The notes under the pieces: generated by a model | What the model was told of the DNA's origin: nothing | What the model saw: the letters and a program-made list of their open reading frames with translations, nothing else | Database searches by the model: none | Position numbers and translations under genes: made by a program | Assembly: GCA_000310025.1 (NCBI GenBank) | Contig: FN649726.1 | Location: 1,776,609 to 1,840,608 of the forward strand | Source of the DNA: Ectocarpus siliculosus | Lineage: Eukaryota; Sar; Phaeophyceae; Ectocarpales; Ectocarpaceae | Direction of reading: 5' to 3' | Length of the DNA stretch: 64,000 bases | Shown: piece after piece, positions 35,401 through 47,400 of the stretch | How positions within the stretch are numbered: the stretch's first letter is position 1 | Layout of the letters: the number at the start of each line of letters is the position of its first letter

Positions 35401-38400
35401 GGCGTAACAGTCCCCGCTGGTGGCCGTTTTGGTTCCGCCGCGACGACTAAACGTTAACGATTGTCGAAAAATCGCGTCACTGGCATGCATTTTAACGAAC
35501 GGTTATTTTTCCTACCCGTTCGAACCCCCTCCCTGTTTTTTTTTCGCACCTGCGTCCCCCAATACGCAGGTTCCCAGCGGAGACGCCTCCGTGGAGGTGC
35601 CTGGTGTCTCGGTAGAGGCCCCGTCTGTTGACGCCTCCGTGGACGTACCCTCCGTCGCCGCCGACGCCTCTCTCTCCTCGGCATCGGTAGACCTTCCCTC
35701 TGCAGAGGTGGACGCGTCGCTGCCGTCCGCATCCGTGGAAGTTCCGTCCGGAGGAGTGGACGCTTCCCTGCTGTCGGCGGGTGACCTCTCGGCTGACGTG
35801 GGCGCGAAGGCCCCGGACGTGCCTTCGGTCGACGTGCAGAAGCCCAAGAAGGGTCTGTTCGGTGGTCTGTTCGGCTCCAGCAAGGGGAAGATCGAGGTAT
35901 CTCAAACGGTTCCCCCGCACACCTTTTCTGTGCAGGTAGTGTTTGGTTCTGTTTTGAGCTCCTCGAAACCAGCGAGGACACCCTGCGTCTTGGTGTTGTG
36001 TGAAGGTAGTATTGACACTCGAAATCTGGCAGCGGTGAAGACAACTTTCCTCCACAGCGTGATCGGTTGCTTCGTTGGTACATAGCCCGCAACGCGCCGC
36101 GGTAATGCAATCACTTGGAATCACGGAGGTACGACGGGACAAAGGCCGTCGGTCGTTTTTCACAATCTACTCCCGCCGGTCGACCGACACCTACCCCCTC
36201 CACATTCCGATTCCTGAAACGCAAAGATTCTTGACACCTCCATACTCTCCAAGTAGGTGCTGATGATGGGTATGATATCGTTGAGTATGGGACGGATTGC
36301 AACCATCTCTCGGAAGCATTCGTTTTGTTCTCTAGTTTTGTTTGAAGGGAGAAATATGGAATGATTCGTGAGAGAGACAGAGACAGAGACAGAGACAGAG
36401 ACAGAGACAGAGACAGAGACAGAGACAGAGACAGAGAGAGAGACAGAGAGAGAGACAGAGAGAGAGAGAGACAGAGCGACAAAATGTATATCCCAACGCG
36501 GCCGGAGTCGTTTTTGCCGACATCAAACCCCATGCACGCTTTGAATGAAGTGCAGCGATTTCGACCCGGGTATGGCCATCGACACCACCACCTCCGCGAC
36601 CCTTTCCCCCAGGTGCCGGATGCCGACGTCTCTGCAGACGCGTCGCTGCCCAACGTGAGCGGATCCCTGCCCGGGGTTTCCGGCGAGGTGCCCGCGCCCG
36701 ACGTGTCCGGCTCCCTGTCGGTGCCGTCTGGTTCCGTAGATGTGCCTACGGCGGAGGTGGGCGGAGACATGCCTTCCACGTCTGTGGACGTGGACATGCC
36801 GTCTGCGTCGGTGGACGCGCCGGACGTGAAGGTGGAGGGCGGCGACGCCTCCTTGACGGCGGGGCTCGCCGCCGGCGGCGCGGCGGCGCTGGCGGGCGTC
36901 GGCGCCGCGGTCGGCCTGTCGGGCGACAAGCCGGATGTTGAGGTGCGTCGAAGAAGAGAATACTTTGTATTGGTGGTGTTTTTTTGAAGATTTACGTACA
37001 ATTACAGAAAAAATTGTGTCCGTTCGAGACAACACTTGAACAGTCGGAAGGATGTCTTGGTTGGTTGTAGCTGTTAATTACAGAAAAAATTGTGTCCGTT
37101 CGAGACAACGCTTCACAGTCGGAAGGGTGTCTTGGTTGGTTGTAGCTGTTAACCACCATGCGGGGTGCAGCATACGCCCGAGAACCCCCTTAGCCGGTAT
37201 CCGTTGTCAGAACATTTGCAAGGAAAACATTGTACTCCACGCTTCCCCCTACCCAAATGCTCCGTCCTCACGAGGACGCGTGGTCACTGTTCTTAACCAC
37301 CAAGACCTGCAATCTCCGTTTGGTATCTACGGTCTCGGAAGACACTCTTTTCGTTGTGTGGCCTGCGCGCGCAGTCGAGTTGCTCTCGGATTCTTGACTA
37401 GATGACCCTACAAAACACTGCCCATTCGCGCGCAACCGCTTGCATGCACCACGATCATGACGCAGGTGCCGGATGCCGATGTTGACGTCTCTGCGCCAAG
37501 CGTCGACGTCAACGTCCCCAGCGGTAAGACGCGAAGAATTTTATGTGTTTGTTGTTGTTGGGACTGACCGATGTCTAGAAGCACTGGGACGCCCACAAAA
37601 ACAAAGGATGAGGGTTAGGGTTAGGGTTAGAAACTTGTCTGTCGAGGCGAAAGAGCAATACTATCGTGATTCAGAAGTCTATAACCTAAGTGGTTGATCA
37701 AAAATGTCATGGAAACTATCGTGATTCAGAAGTCTAAGTGGGTAATCAAAAATGTCATGGAAACACTAGTGTACGTTCCGTCACTGGCGACAAATTCCCC
37801 TCTGAAGCCATTATTTGCCGCGGTGATTTGAGGGCGATAGGGGAAGCGCTGGTTTGCAGGTTAACTGACATCCTCTCAAAAAAACATTTTACCAGAGGGT
37901 AGTCAGACGCACTACTGGTAGTTTCCACAGCTTTTGCTCCAGGGGAGAAACCGTTCTGGTGCCGAAAGGGCGGCGTTGAAATTTGGTCGTCAAAAGTTTT
38001 CCGAACGCGTATCGTTCGGCATTTTTTACCCCTTCGATAGCGGAGCTTCGAGATTTTAACTCGTGCCGACACCAGTGTGTCTGATATACTTCGTATTGAA
38101 GTCGAAGACAGTATACACGGTCTGATACACGTTTTGTATGCATAGTCGAATGCAGTATTTTGTATACATCCATGCTCCGATGTAAATGCTCGTCCAAATA
38201 TAAAGGACGAACATACCAAATACCGATGAATTGTTGTTGATGGGAGAAGTGTGTGCAGCAGTCAAGTGTTGATGATGAGATAACCCGGCGCACCGTCTCG
38301 ACGTGTTTCACGAGAACGAGACTAACGGTCTCGCGAGTGTTTGCTGGTTCCGTTTCCACTACATGCACCGAAAAAAAGATGAAACCTACCGTGTAGATGC

Positions 38401-41400
38401 TTGCACCGCCGTATGGCAGTTTTGACGCTGTGCGGGAACTTTTTCTCGCCGTTTTTCGACAAAAAAATTAATCACGGTCAAGGAAGTGCTGATGGCACTT
38501 TGCTCCCCTCTAGCGCTAAGTTCGTTTGGCAGTGGCGTTGAACTTTTGCGCTGACCCAAAACGTCCACAGCGGGCATCAATTTTGGACGCCGCTTTGGTA
38601 AATTGGAGGCATGTGTGCGGCGAGTTTAGCAACCCTAACGATGTGCAAAGGGGTGAAGTATTGATGTGCACGGTGTGTGCACCTCGATTTCTGGAGGTTG
38701 TTTTGGGTGATGTGCTTATAATTTACCGTGCGTGTTCCAGAGAGTATTTATCGCCTTCAAAATGAACGGTGCCATCCCTCTCAACTTCTTGCTCGCGTTC
38801 TGTTCGGACAACAGGAGAAGCCGAACTCCCTGGAGTGGGCGGCGTCTCCGCTGACCTTCCCACCGCTGAAGGTGGCCTCAAGGGTCCTGACATGCCGGAC
38901 GTGAGCGGCGACGTGTCCGTGCCGGGTGTGTCTACTGATGTCTCCGTACCGGACGTTTCTGGCTCTCTGAAGGTGCCCGATGTGAGCGGAGACGTGTCCG
39001 TGCCTTCGGTGAAAATGGACGTGCCGCTTGGCTCCGCGAAGGTGCCTTCCGTGGACCTGGCGGGCAAGATGCACTCTGTCGAAGGAGGCGTCGGTGGTGA
39101 GCTTCCCTCCGGCGATGTGAGCATGACGGCGCCGGACGTGAAGGTGGAGGGCGGCGACACGTCGCTGACGGCCGGCCTGGCGGCCGGTGGTGTGGCGGCT
39201 GTGGGTGCGATCGGCGCGGCGGTTGGCCTGTCGGGCGACAAGCCGGACGCTGAGGTGCGTTTGGATGACATGCGCTTTTTTAGTACTCCGTGTTGAGCGT
39301 TGGTGTTGTCGTGATGGTACGGGTAACGGTCTTGCTGTTGCGAATGAACACCAAACGCGAAATCGTTGCTCGCGTTTGGAGTCCCTCATGTTTGTGTGCC
39401 TGAACACCTTCCGTTGCCATTGGTGAAACGTGCTAAATAGCACGTGTTGCTCTGGTTTAGTTATTTTTTCATTCAGGTGGTACTCCTACACCGGTGGCTT
39501 GGTTAGAACATGACACGCTCCGTGTCCGTGTACCACGAAATTTCTTCATGTTGCACCGTGCAGGACTCACGTTTTTGATTGCTTTTTTTGTGTCATGTTT
39601 TACAGCTTCCCTCCGGAGACGTGGACGCCAGTGTTTCCGTCCCTGACGTGCCTTCGGTGGACGTAAAGAAGCCCAAGAAGGGTATGTTTGGTGGTCTTTT
39701 CGGCTCGGGCAAGGCAAAGGTCGAGGTGAGCTTGAGCTTGTCGAAGTGACGCCCAGGATACACGTGGCTGTGGTGAATGACTTGTCCATTTTGTTCCGTT
39801 CTGAGTGTTGATCGTGCGCCATCGCTGTTTCGCATGAGGTCCAGACTATCAAGTGTTTTACACGTGGATGGTTTCCTTTCAGCTTTCATGACCTTTGACC
39901 GCGTGACAAATCTGTTCAATTTTATGTAACGTCTGGTAAAGAGACCGAAAATGCGCGTTGACGTGTAGCACGTCCTAACCATCGGCGATAAACCGTTTCC
40001 CGCGATTCGCATAAAGCCCCGATTGGTGCTTTCGATGAACGAGCCATGCTGCACTCGTGTAGGCGTGACCTTACTCCTCCCAATAGCGGCAACCAAAGCT
40101 GAAGCGCGCTGTGCCACTTCACCACGAGTATGGAGATGAATTCGACAACTGTGTTTTTCTTTGCGCTCCTGCCGCGTCTCGCGTTGGCGAAATTCGTTTG
40201 CTGTGTGTTTCTGTGGTTTCTCGGAACCAGGCGGTAGTTGGTTGTGTCATCATGCAGTGTTGTTTTGTGATTCCTAGATTGTTTGTTTATTGAAGATGAG
40301 TTGCTCAATCGCGCCACGTTTGGTCTTTGTGCCAGGTCCCGGACGCCGATGTTTCTGTGCCTGAGGTCAGCGCGGACGTGTCTGTGCCGGATGTTTCCGC
40401 CGATGTCTCCGTGCCGGACGTTAGCGGGGACGTGTCTGTGCCGAATGTGTCTGCCGATGTCTCCGTGCCTGACGTTACTGGCTCTGTGAAGATGCCCCAA
40501 GTGAGCGGAGATGTGTCCGTGCCGGACGTGTCTGGCTCGGTCAAGGTACCCTCGGTGGACATGGACGTGCCGCTCGGCTCTGCCGAAGCGCCTTCCGTGG
40601 ACCTGGCGGGCAAGATGCCCTCTGTGGAAGGAGGCGTCGGTGGTGAGCTTCCCTCCGGCGACGTGAGCGTGACGGCGCCGGACGTGAAGGTGGAGGGCGG
40701 CGACACGTCGCTGACGGCCGGCCTGGCGGCCGGTGGTGTGGCGGCTGTGGGTGCGATCGGCGCGGCGGTTGGCCTGTCGGGCGACAAGCCGGACGCTGAG
40801 GTGCGTTTGGATGACATGCGCTTTTTTTTAAGTACTCCGTGTTGAGCGTTGGTGTTGTCGTGATTGTAAGGGTAACGGTCTTGCTGTTGCGCATGGCGCC
40901 CGAACGCGAAGTCGTTGCTCGCGTTTGGAGTCCCTCATGTTTGTGTGCCTGAACACCTTCCGTTGCCATTGGTGAAACGTGCCAAATAGCATGTGTTGCT
41001 CCGCTGTCGTTAGTCTCCATCCAGGTGGTACTCCTACACCGAGACCGACGCTCTGTTTCCGTGTATTACGATACTTGCCGTTTTTTCACCGTTTACGACC
41101 GATGTTTTGATTGCTGTGTTTGTGTCACGTTTTACAGCTTCCCTCCGGAGACGTGGACGCCAGTGTTTCCGTCCCTGACGTGCCTTCGGTGGACGTGAAG
41201 AAGCCCAAGAAGGGTCTTTTCGGTGGTCTTTTCGGCTCGGGCAAAGCAAAGGTCGAGGTGAGCTTGAGCTTGTCGAAGTCCATGCCACCAAACGGTTGTG
41301 GTGAATGGTTGTGCATTTTGTCCCGTTCCGAGTGCTTGTTATGCACCACCGTTGATTCGCAGCTCTAGACTATCAAGTGAGTGACATGTGAATGGTTAGT

Positions 41401-44400
41401 TTCAGCTTTCATAGCCCTTGAAGGCATGACAATCTTGTACGTATTGACGCAACGTGTGGTATTGAGAGGGAGAACGCGTGTTGAAACGTAGCACGTCCCA
41501 ACCATCGGCGATAAACCGGTCCCCGCCACATCGAAATAGAGCCCTTATGCGCTGGTGTAGGCGTGACCTTACCTCTACCAATAGCGACAACCAAAGCTGA
41601 AGCGTGCTGTGCCACTTCACCACGAGCGTGCAGATGGATTCGACACATTGTTTTCTTTGCGCTCCTGCTGCGCCTCGCGATTGCCAAGCTTGTTTTGCTT
41701 GGGTTTGCGAACGAGGCAGTGATTGGTTGCGTCATTGTGCAGCGTTGTCACGTAGTACCATGGATGAGTTTATTTCAGATGAGTGACTCAATCGTGCTTC
41801 GTTTGTTCGCCGTGCCAGGTCCCGGACGCCGATGTTTCTGTGCCTGAAGTCAGCGCGGACGTGTCTGTGCCGGATGTTTCCGCCGATGTCTCCGTCCCGG
41901 ACGTTTCTGGGTCTGTGGATGTGCCCGACGTTAGCGGGGACGTGTCTGTGCCTGGCGTGTCCGGCTCTGTAGACGTCCCGGACGTTGCTGGCTCCCTGAA
42001 GGTGCCCGATGTGAGCGGCGAGGTGTCTGTGCCGGGTGTGTCTGGCTCTGTGGATGTGCCTTCGGTGGACATCGACGCGCCGTCCGGCTCCGTTGAGGTG
42101 CCTTCCGTGGACCTGGCAGGCAAGATGCCCTCTGTGGAAGGAGGCGTCGGTGGTGAGCTTCCTTCTGGTAACGTGAGCGTGACAGCGCCGGACGTGAAGG
42201 TGGAGGGCGGTGACACGTCGCTGGCGGCTGGCCTGGCGGCCGGTGGTGTGGCGGCTGTGGGCGCGATCGGCGCGGCGGTTGGCCTTTCGGGCGACAAGCC
42301 GGACGCTGAGGTGCGTTGTACTGACTTCTTTTATGTAGAGTACCAAATGTCATCGATGGGTGCTACGTGGCGTGCAAGTGGACGGTGCTTCAGCTTCTGT
42401 TTGTGTCATCTTTGTTGAACTGTCACGCCCGGTGGAGCGCTTGCTCTTATCATCCTAGTCTCGTCGTGTGTGACTAGTTTCTGGTGTTGCTTGGCCGATG
42501 TCGCAATCGATGTATGGATTCATTGTTGGCATAGTCCCAGCCTGTGTCTGCAAAGACAGTTGGTACGGCAGGGGGCGACGCGCTTTGCATGGTTCGGTGA
42601 ACCAGCCACACGTTGTTAATTTCGTCGGTATGGCTTGCTTGCCTCTATTACTGCTTTTAAACTAGTTTCCGATCGTCTGCTTTTTGGTTCAAACCATGGC
42701 GGTGTTTAGAATGCGATGACGATAGTATTTTCCACGAATACCTCCGATTGCATTTATTGAATTCCAGCTCCCCTCTGGAGACTTGGACGCCAGTGTTTCC
42801 GTCCCTGATGCGTCAGTGGACGTCAAAAAGCCCAAGAAGGGTCTGTTCGGTGGCCTCTTCGGCTCCAAGGCCAAGATAGAGGTAAGCGTCGTCTGTTCAA
42901 GGGTTTTTGATACCGCCTGGCGGCGAGGTTGCCTCGTTTGTGCAACAGCATTGCTGTTTTTCCATAGACACAAATTAGCCCAGACTCTGGGCTGTTTTTG
43001 TTCCTCTGGGAGGAAGGTCGTCTTCAGCTTTGTTCGCCATTCACAGTTCAGTCCATTCGCGACACCCGAAGCGACGTTAAATGCCCAATCCCTTCTCAAC
43101 GCCCGGGACGTGTGCATGCACACCTTCTTTGCTCTGCGTAGCCAACACCAATCGGAAAGGATTAAATAGCGCCTTCTCGGCATTTTCGATGTTTCAATTC
43201 ACGACAAGCTCGTGCTCGTCTAGCCGTGTGTCATTTGGAGCCAAATTCATTTTGGCACGCCGTTTTGGCTTTGTTTGGTGATGTTGTTGACTTGCCTACA
43301 GGTCCCGGATGCCGACGTGTCCGCGCCGGACGTGACCGTCACGGTGCCGGATATGGGCGGAGACGTGTCCGTGCCCGGCATTAGTGGAGATGTGTCCGGG
43401 CCGGACTTAAGCGGCGATGTGTCCGGGCCGGACGTTTCTGGCTCCCTGAAGGTGCCCGATGTCAGCGGAGACGTGTCCGTGCCGGACGTTTCTGGCTCGC
43501 TGAAGGTGCCCGACGTCAGCGCCGACGTGTCCGTGCCGGACGTTTCTGGCTCCCTGAAGGTGCCCGACGTCAGCGGAGCCGTGTCTGTGCCGGAGGTGTC
43601 AGGCTCTGTGGACGTGCCTTCGGTGGAGATGGACGCGCCGTCCGGCTCCGTGGAGGTGCCTTCCGTGGACCTGGCAGGCAAGATGCCCTCTGTGGAAGGA
43701 GGCGTCGGTGGTGAGCTTTCCTCCGGCGACGTGAGCGTGACCGCGCCGGACGTGAAGGTGGAGGGCGGCGACACGTCGCTGACGGCTGGCCTGGCGGCCG
43801 GTGGTGTGGCGGCCGTGGGCGCGATCGGCGCGGCAGTTGGCCTGTCGGGCGACAAGCCGGACGCTGAGGTGGACGCGGTCATGCCGTCAGTTGGCGACGT
43901 CTCGGCGGACATTGATGTGAAGATGGATGATGTCGACGCGAAGGCGCCTTCTTCGGAGATACTGAAGCCCAGGAAGGGTCTGTTCGGGCTATCCTTCAAG
44001 AAGCTCTCCGGCAAGAAGCTCAAGGTTAGTTTTGTCGTGTTTGTGGTCGTGACGTGTTGCAATTGTAGGGAAGAACTGAGTTCGAGGACTGTCTATTTTG
44101 TCTCGGACCCGCCCGGGTTTTTATGGCGATCTTACGCCGACGGCGTCCAGCAATCATGACACGTTCCTGTGGTCTGTGCGAGGTCATCGATGCCCGTTGT
44201 GGCTCCATGTTGCGTCGCTCTATGTTGTGCATATGCATACACGTGGCCTGTTCCTGAGCGCGCCACTCAAACGCTTTTGTCAACTCTGCCACAGGTCCCA
44301 GATGCCGATGTCGCTGTGCCTGATGTTTCTGGAGATGTGTCGGTGCCGGACGCTTCCGTGGACGTGTCCGTGCCGGACATTGACGCCAAGCTGCCCGAGG

Positions 44401-47400
44401 TTTCCGGTGAACTGTCGGCGCCCGACGTTAGCGTGCCCTCGATCAGCGGAGACGCCTCTGCCGCGGCGCCTTCGATCGACGGCAAGATTCCGTCGGTCGA
44501 CGTGTCGGGTAAGTCATGTTTCCGGGCGGGATGGGAATCCAGACGGGTACAGTATATTGCCGTTCTGTTGGGTGAACATGTCCGACAGAAGGGGAGGGGG
44601 TGTGGCATGAATCCGGTGTGGCCGTCGGACCCACGCATGGTGAACATGCCACTTTTTTGCGCTCGCGGTGACGGTGTTTTTTCCGTTTTTCGTGGGGGGC
44701 GAGGTAGAAAGACTAAAATAAAAACATTGTGGAGCATGCTCTCGAGCCTCGCACATTTCCAGTCAGAATAGTAGAATGCGCGCTAAGCACCGCCAACAAC
44801 GCGAGGTTGCCTATTTTGCAGACTGTACCAGCCGAAGGATACTGCGCTGTCTGTTTCCCACCGATCGTGCTGTTTTTTCGGTGGTCTGCAGTGTGCGTTG
44901 GTTGTTATTTTTGTTGCGGTTTTTGTTGACTCACGCGTTGCGTGTTGACGGCTAGGGCACACTGTTTGCCATCACGACGCTACCCTCGATTTTGCCATCA
45001 GGGAATTTTCATCGAAACCATGTACAATATCGCCCTTCGTCACCTTGTCACATAATCCGTCTGCCAATCCTTACCGTTGTTGTAGGCGTCGAGGTACCTG
45101 AATTACCTCGCCCTAGCGGGGAAATTTCCGGCTCTGCGCCGGAGTTGCCGTCTGTTGACACGAGTGTGCCGTCGGTTGCGGTTGACATCCCTTCTGTGGG
45201 TGCCAAGCCATCGATCGACATCGATGCCCCTGCGGTCGATGTCGGCACCCCATCGCTGGGTGTAGAAGTACCGTCCGTTGACGTCGATGCCCCTTCGCTG
45301 GGTGTAAACCTGCCGTCGGGCACGTTGGATGCGGCAGTGCCGTCGGTCGACGTCGACGTTCCGTCTGTCGAGGCTAGCGCCCCGTCAGTGGATGCGGAAG
45401 TACCGTCCGTTGACGTCGATGCCCCTTCGCTGGGTGTAGACGTGCCGTCGGGCACGTTGGATGCGGGAGTGCCGTCGGTCGACGTCGACGTTCCGTCTGT
45501 CGAGGCTAGTGCCCCGTCAGTGGATGTTGAAGTACCGTCCGTTGACGTCGATGCTCCTTCGCTGGGTGTAGACCTGCCGTCGGGCACGGTGGGTGCGGGA
45601 GTGCCGTCGGTCGAGATGGACGTTCCGTCTGTCGAGGCTAGCGCCCCGTCAGTGGATGTTGAAGTACCGTCCGTTGACGTCGATGCTCCTTCGCTGGGTG
45701 TAGACCTGCCGTCGGGCACGGTGGGTGCGGGAGTGCCGTCGGTCGAGATGGACGTTCCGTCTGTCGAGGCTAGCGCCCCGTCAGTGGATGTGGAAGTACC
45801 GTCCGTTGACGTCGATGCTCCTTCGCTGGATGTAGACCTGCCGTCGGGCACGATGGACGCGGCAGTGCCGTCGGTCGACGTCGACGCTAGCGCTCCGTCG
45901 CTGGGTGTAGAGGTGCCGTCTGTTGCGGCTGACTTGTCGGGTGAGCTCCGACGGAAACGCCCGCTGCACCGGACAGCTCTACCGACAAGACGATCAATCG
46001 ACCGCGAAGTATTTGTTCCCCCGCGCCCCCCTTGCGGCCGACCCTCTCGCCGTACTCGCTGTTGCTAGCGAAAACCGATCCCGCGGGTAGTTACTCGGTG
46101 TTAAGAAACGTGGATGGACCGCGCGACCGCTGCGTTTGGCAAAATTATAATCGTCCGCACAGTAGATGGCGCTCACAAGTATGCATGCGATGTCCGTCTT
46201 TCCAGGTGGCGTGGACGTGCCTTCGGTGGACATTAACGCGCCGTCCGGCTCCGTGGAGGTGCCTTCCGTGGACCTGGCGGGCAAGATGCCCTCTGTGGAA
46301 GGAGGTGTCAGCGGTGAGCTTCCCTCCGGCGACGTGAGCGTGACGGCGCCGGACGTGAAGGTGGAGGGCGGCGACACGTCGCTGACGGCCGGCCTGGCGG
46401 CCGGTGGTGTGGCGGCTGTGGGTGCGATCGGCGCGGCGGTTGGTCTGTCGGGCGACAAGCCGGACGCTGAGGTGCGTTTGGATGATCGTGCGGTTTTGCA
46501 GTAAACTTGGTGACATCGATGGGCACGGGATGATAGTGAGTGGGCTTTCAGCTTTGATTCCGGGCAGTTGTGTTTTTTCCCAACGGAAGGTGACGGTTGG
46601 CGTGCACTATTACTTACGTTCCAAGGGCCAATTGGAGAGGTAGTCTAATGGAAGCGGTATTGCGCTCGTGCTCTTGATGCAACCGGTTTTGACGGTGAGG
46701 AATGGGCGTTAATGTAGTTTTTTTTTGCGCACGCCGCCCCCTTTTTTTATTTCGTTTTAAAATACTGTAAAATAGGTGGGCCGCAGTGTGAGCAATATGT
46801 GCAATCCATCATGTTCGTTTGGGTCGAAGCTCGTGGTTGCTCGCGAGGCTTAGCAGCGGGTATGGTGCTGCTCTGGTCGTTTTTAATTTGGTAGGTTTGC
46901 TCATGTTTTGCTAAGCTCATGACGCTGGTCTTCAGTAAGCCGCACCACGACACACGCTTTTATCCCTGTGCCCGATGTTTCTGTTGGTTCAGCTTCCCTC
47001 TGGAGACGTGGACGCCAGCGTCTCGGTTCCTGATGTGCCTTCGGTGGACGTCAAGAAGCCCAAGAAGGGTCTGTTCGGTGGCCTGTTCGGCTCCAGCAAG
47101 GGGAAGATCGAGGTAAGCTCCAGCTTACAACGTCCATTGGAACGTTTTGCTGAATATGTTATTGCCTACAGAAGGCAAAGATGGCTTGTTATGTTGGAGG
47201 TGGCAGGTAGGGTTGCTTTGCGCGAAGGGACTCTGGATTGCTGCTGTCGATTTTTTTTCTTGGCGTGTTCTTCGCTGTTCTCTTTCAGCAACTTTTGTTG
47301 TGTTAGTGAGATCCACCGATATGTTCGTGATGACCATTTAAAACTCGTATGTACGTGATGGCGTATTGATGCAATGGTCTGTCTAACTACCGGTGTCACA

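Larger units (their letters stand above)
30696..37523 (+). other. Giant gene exons 4-14: head region and first modules
   Basis: Exons: 30696-31609, 31918-31974, 32286-32382, 32706-33125, 33566-33654, 34144-34198, 34585-34716, 35050-35195, 35570-35896, 36613-36942 and 37466-37523. Exon 4 is Ser/Gly/Pro-rich with many PSMSGGGVDAPS-type repeats. Exon 7 holds the most folded-looking non-repeat part of the head (GHHIPGSGILHSIADSMRET). Exon 8 has the first basic tail (FFGGLFGRKNS). Exon 11 has a diverged first hydrophobic block (TAGAASVGAAALGAIGLYG). Exon 12 carries the first VQKPKKGLFGGLFGSSKGK tail, and exon 13 the first standard hydrophobic block. Exon 6 would meet a stop at 32413-32415 if its donor at 32383 were skipped. 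Confidence 0.8.

Noticed and set aside
37611-37630. Former chromosome end or fusion point
   Set aside because: Only about three TTAGGG units, inside a gene whose exons are continuous on both sides.
45265-45860. CRISPR-like regular spacing
   Set aside because: The repeats are contiguous, coding and in frame, with no unique spacers.
46624-46700. tRNA-like stretch (GGTAGTCTAATGG with a weak B-box-like word)
   Set aside because: No cloverleaf can be drawn with paired acceptor and T arms, and the B box is poor.
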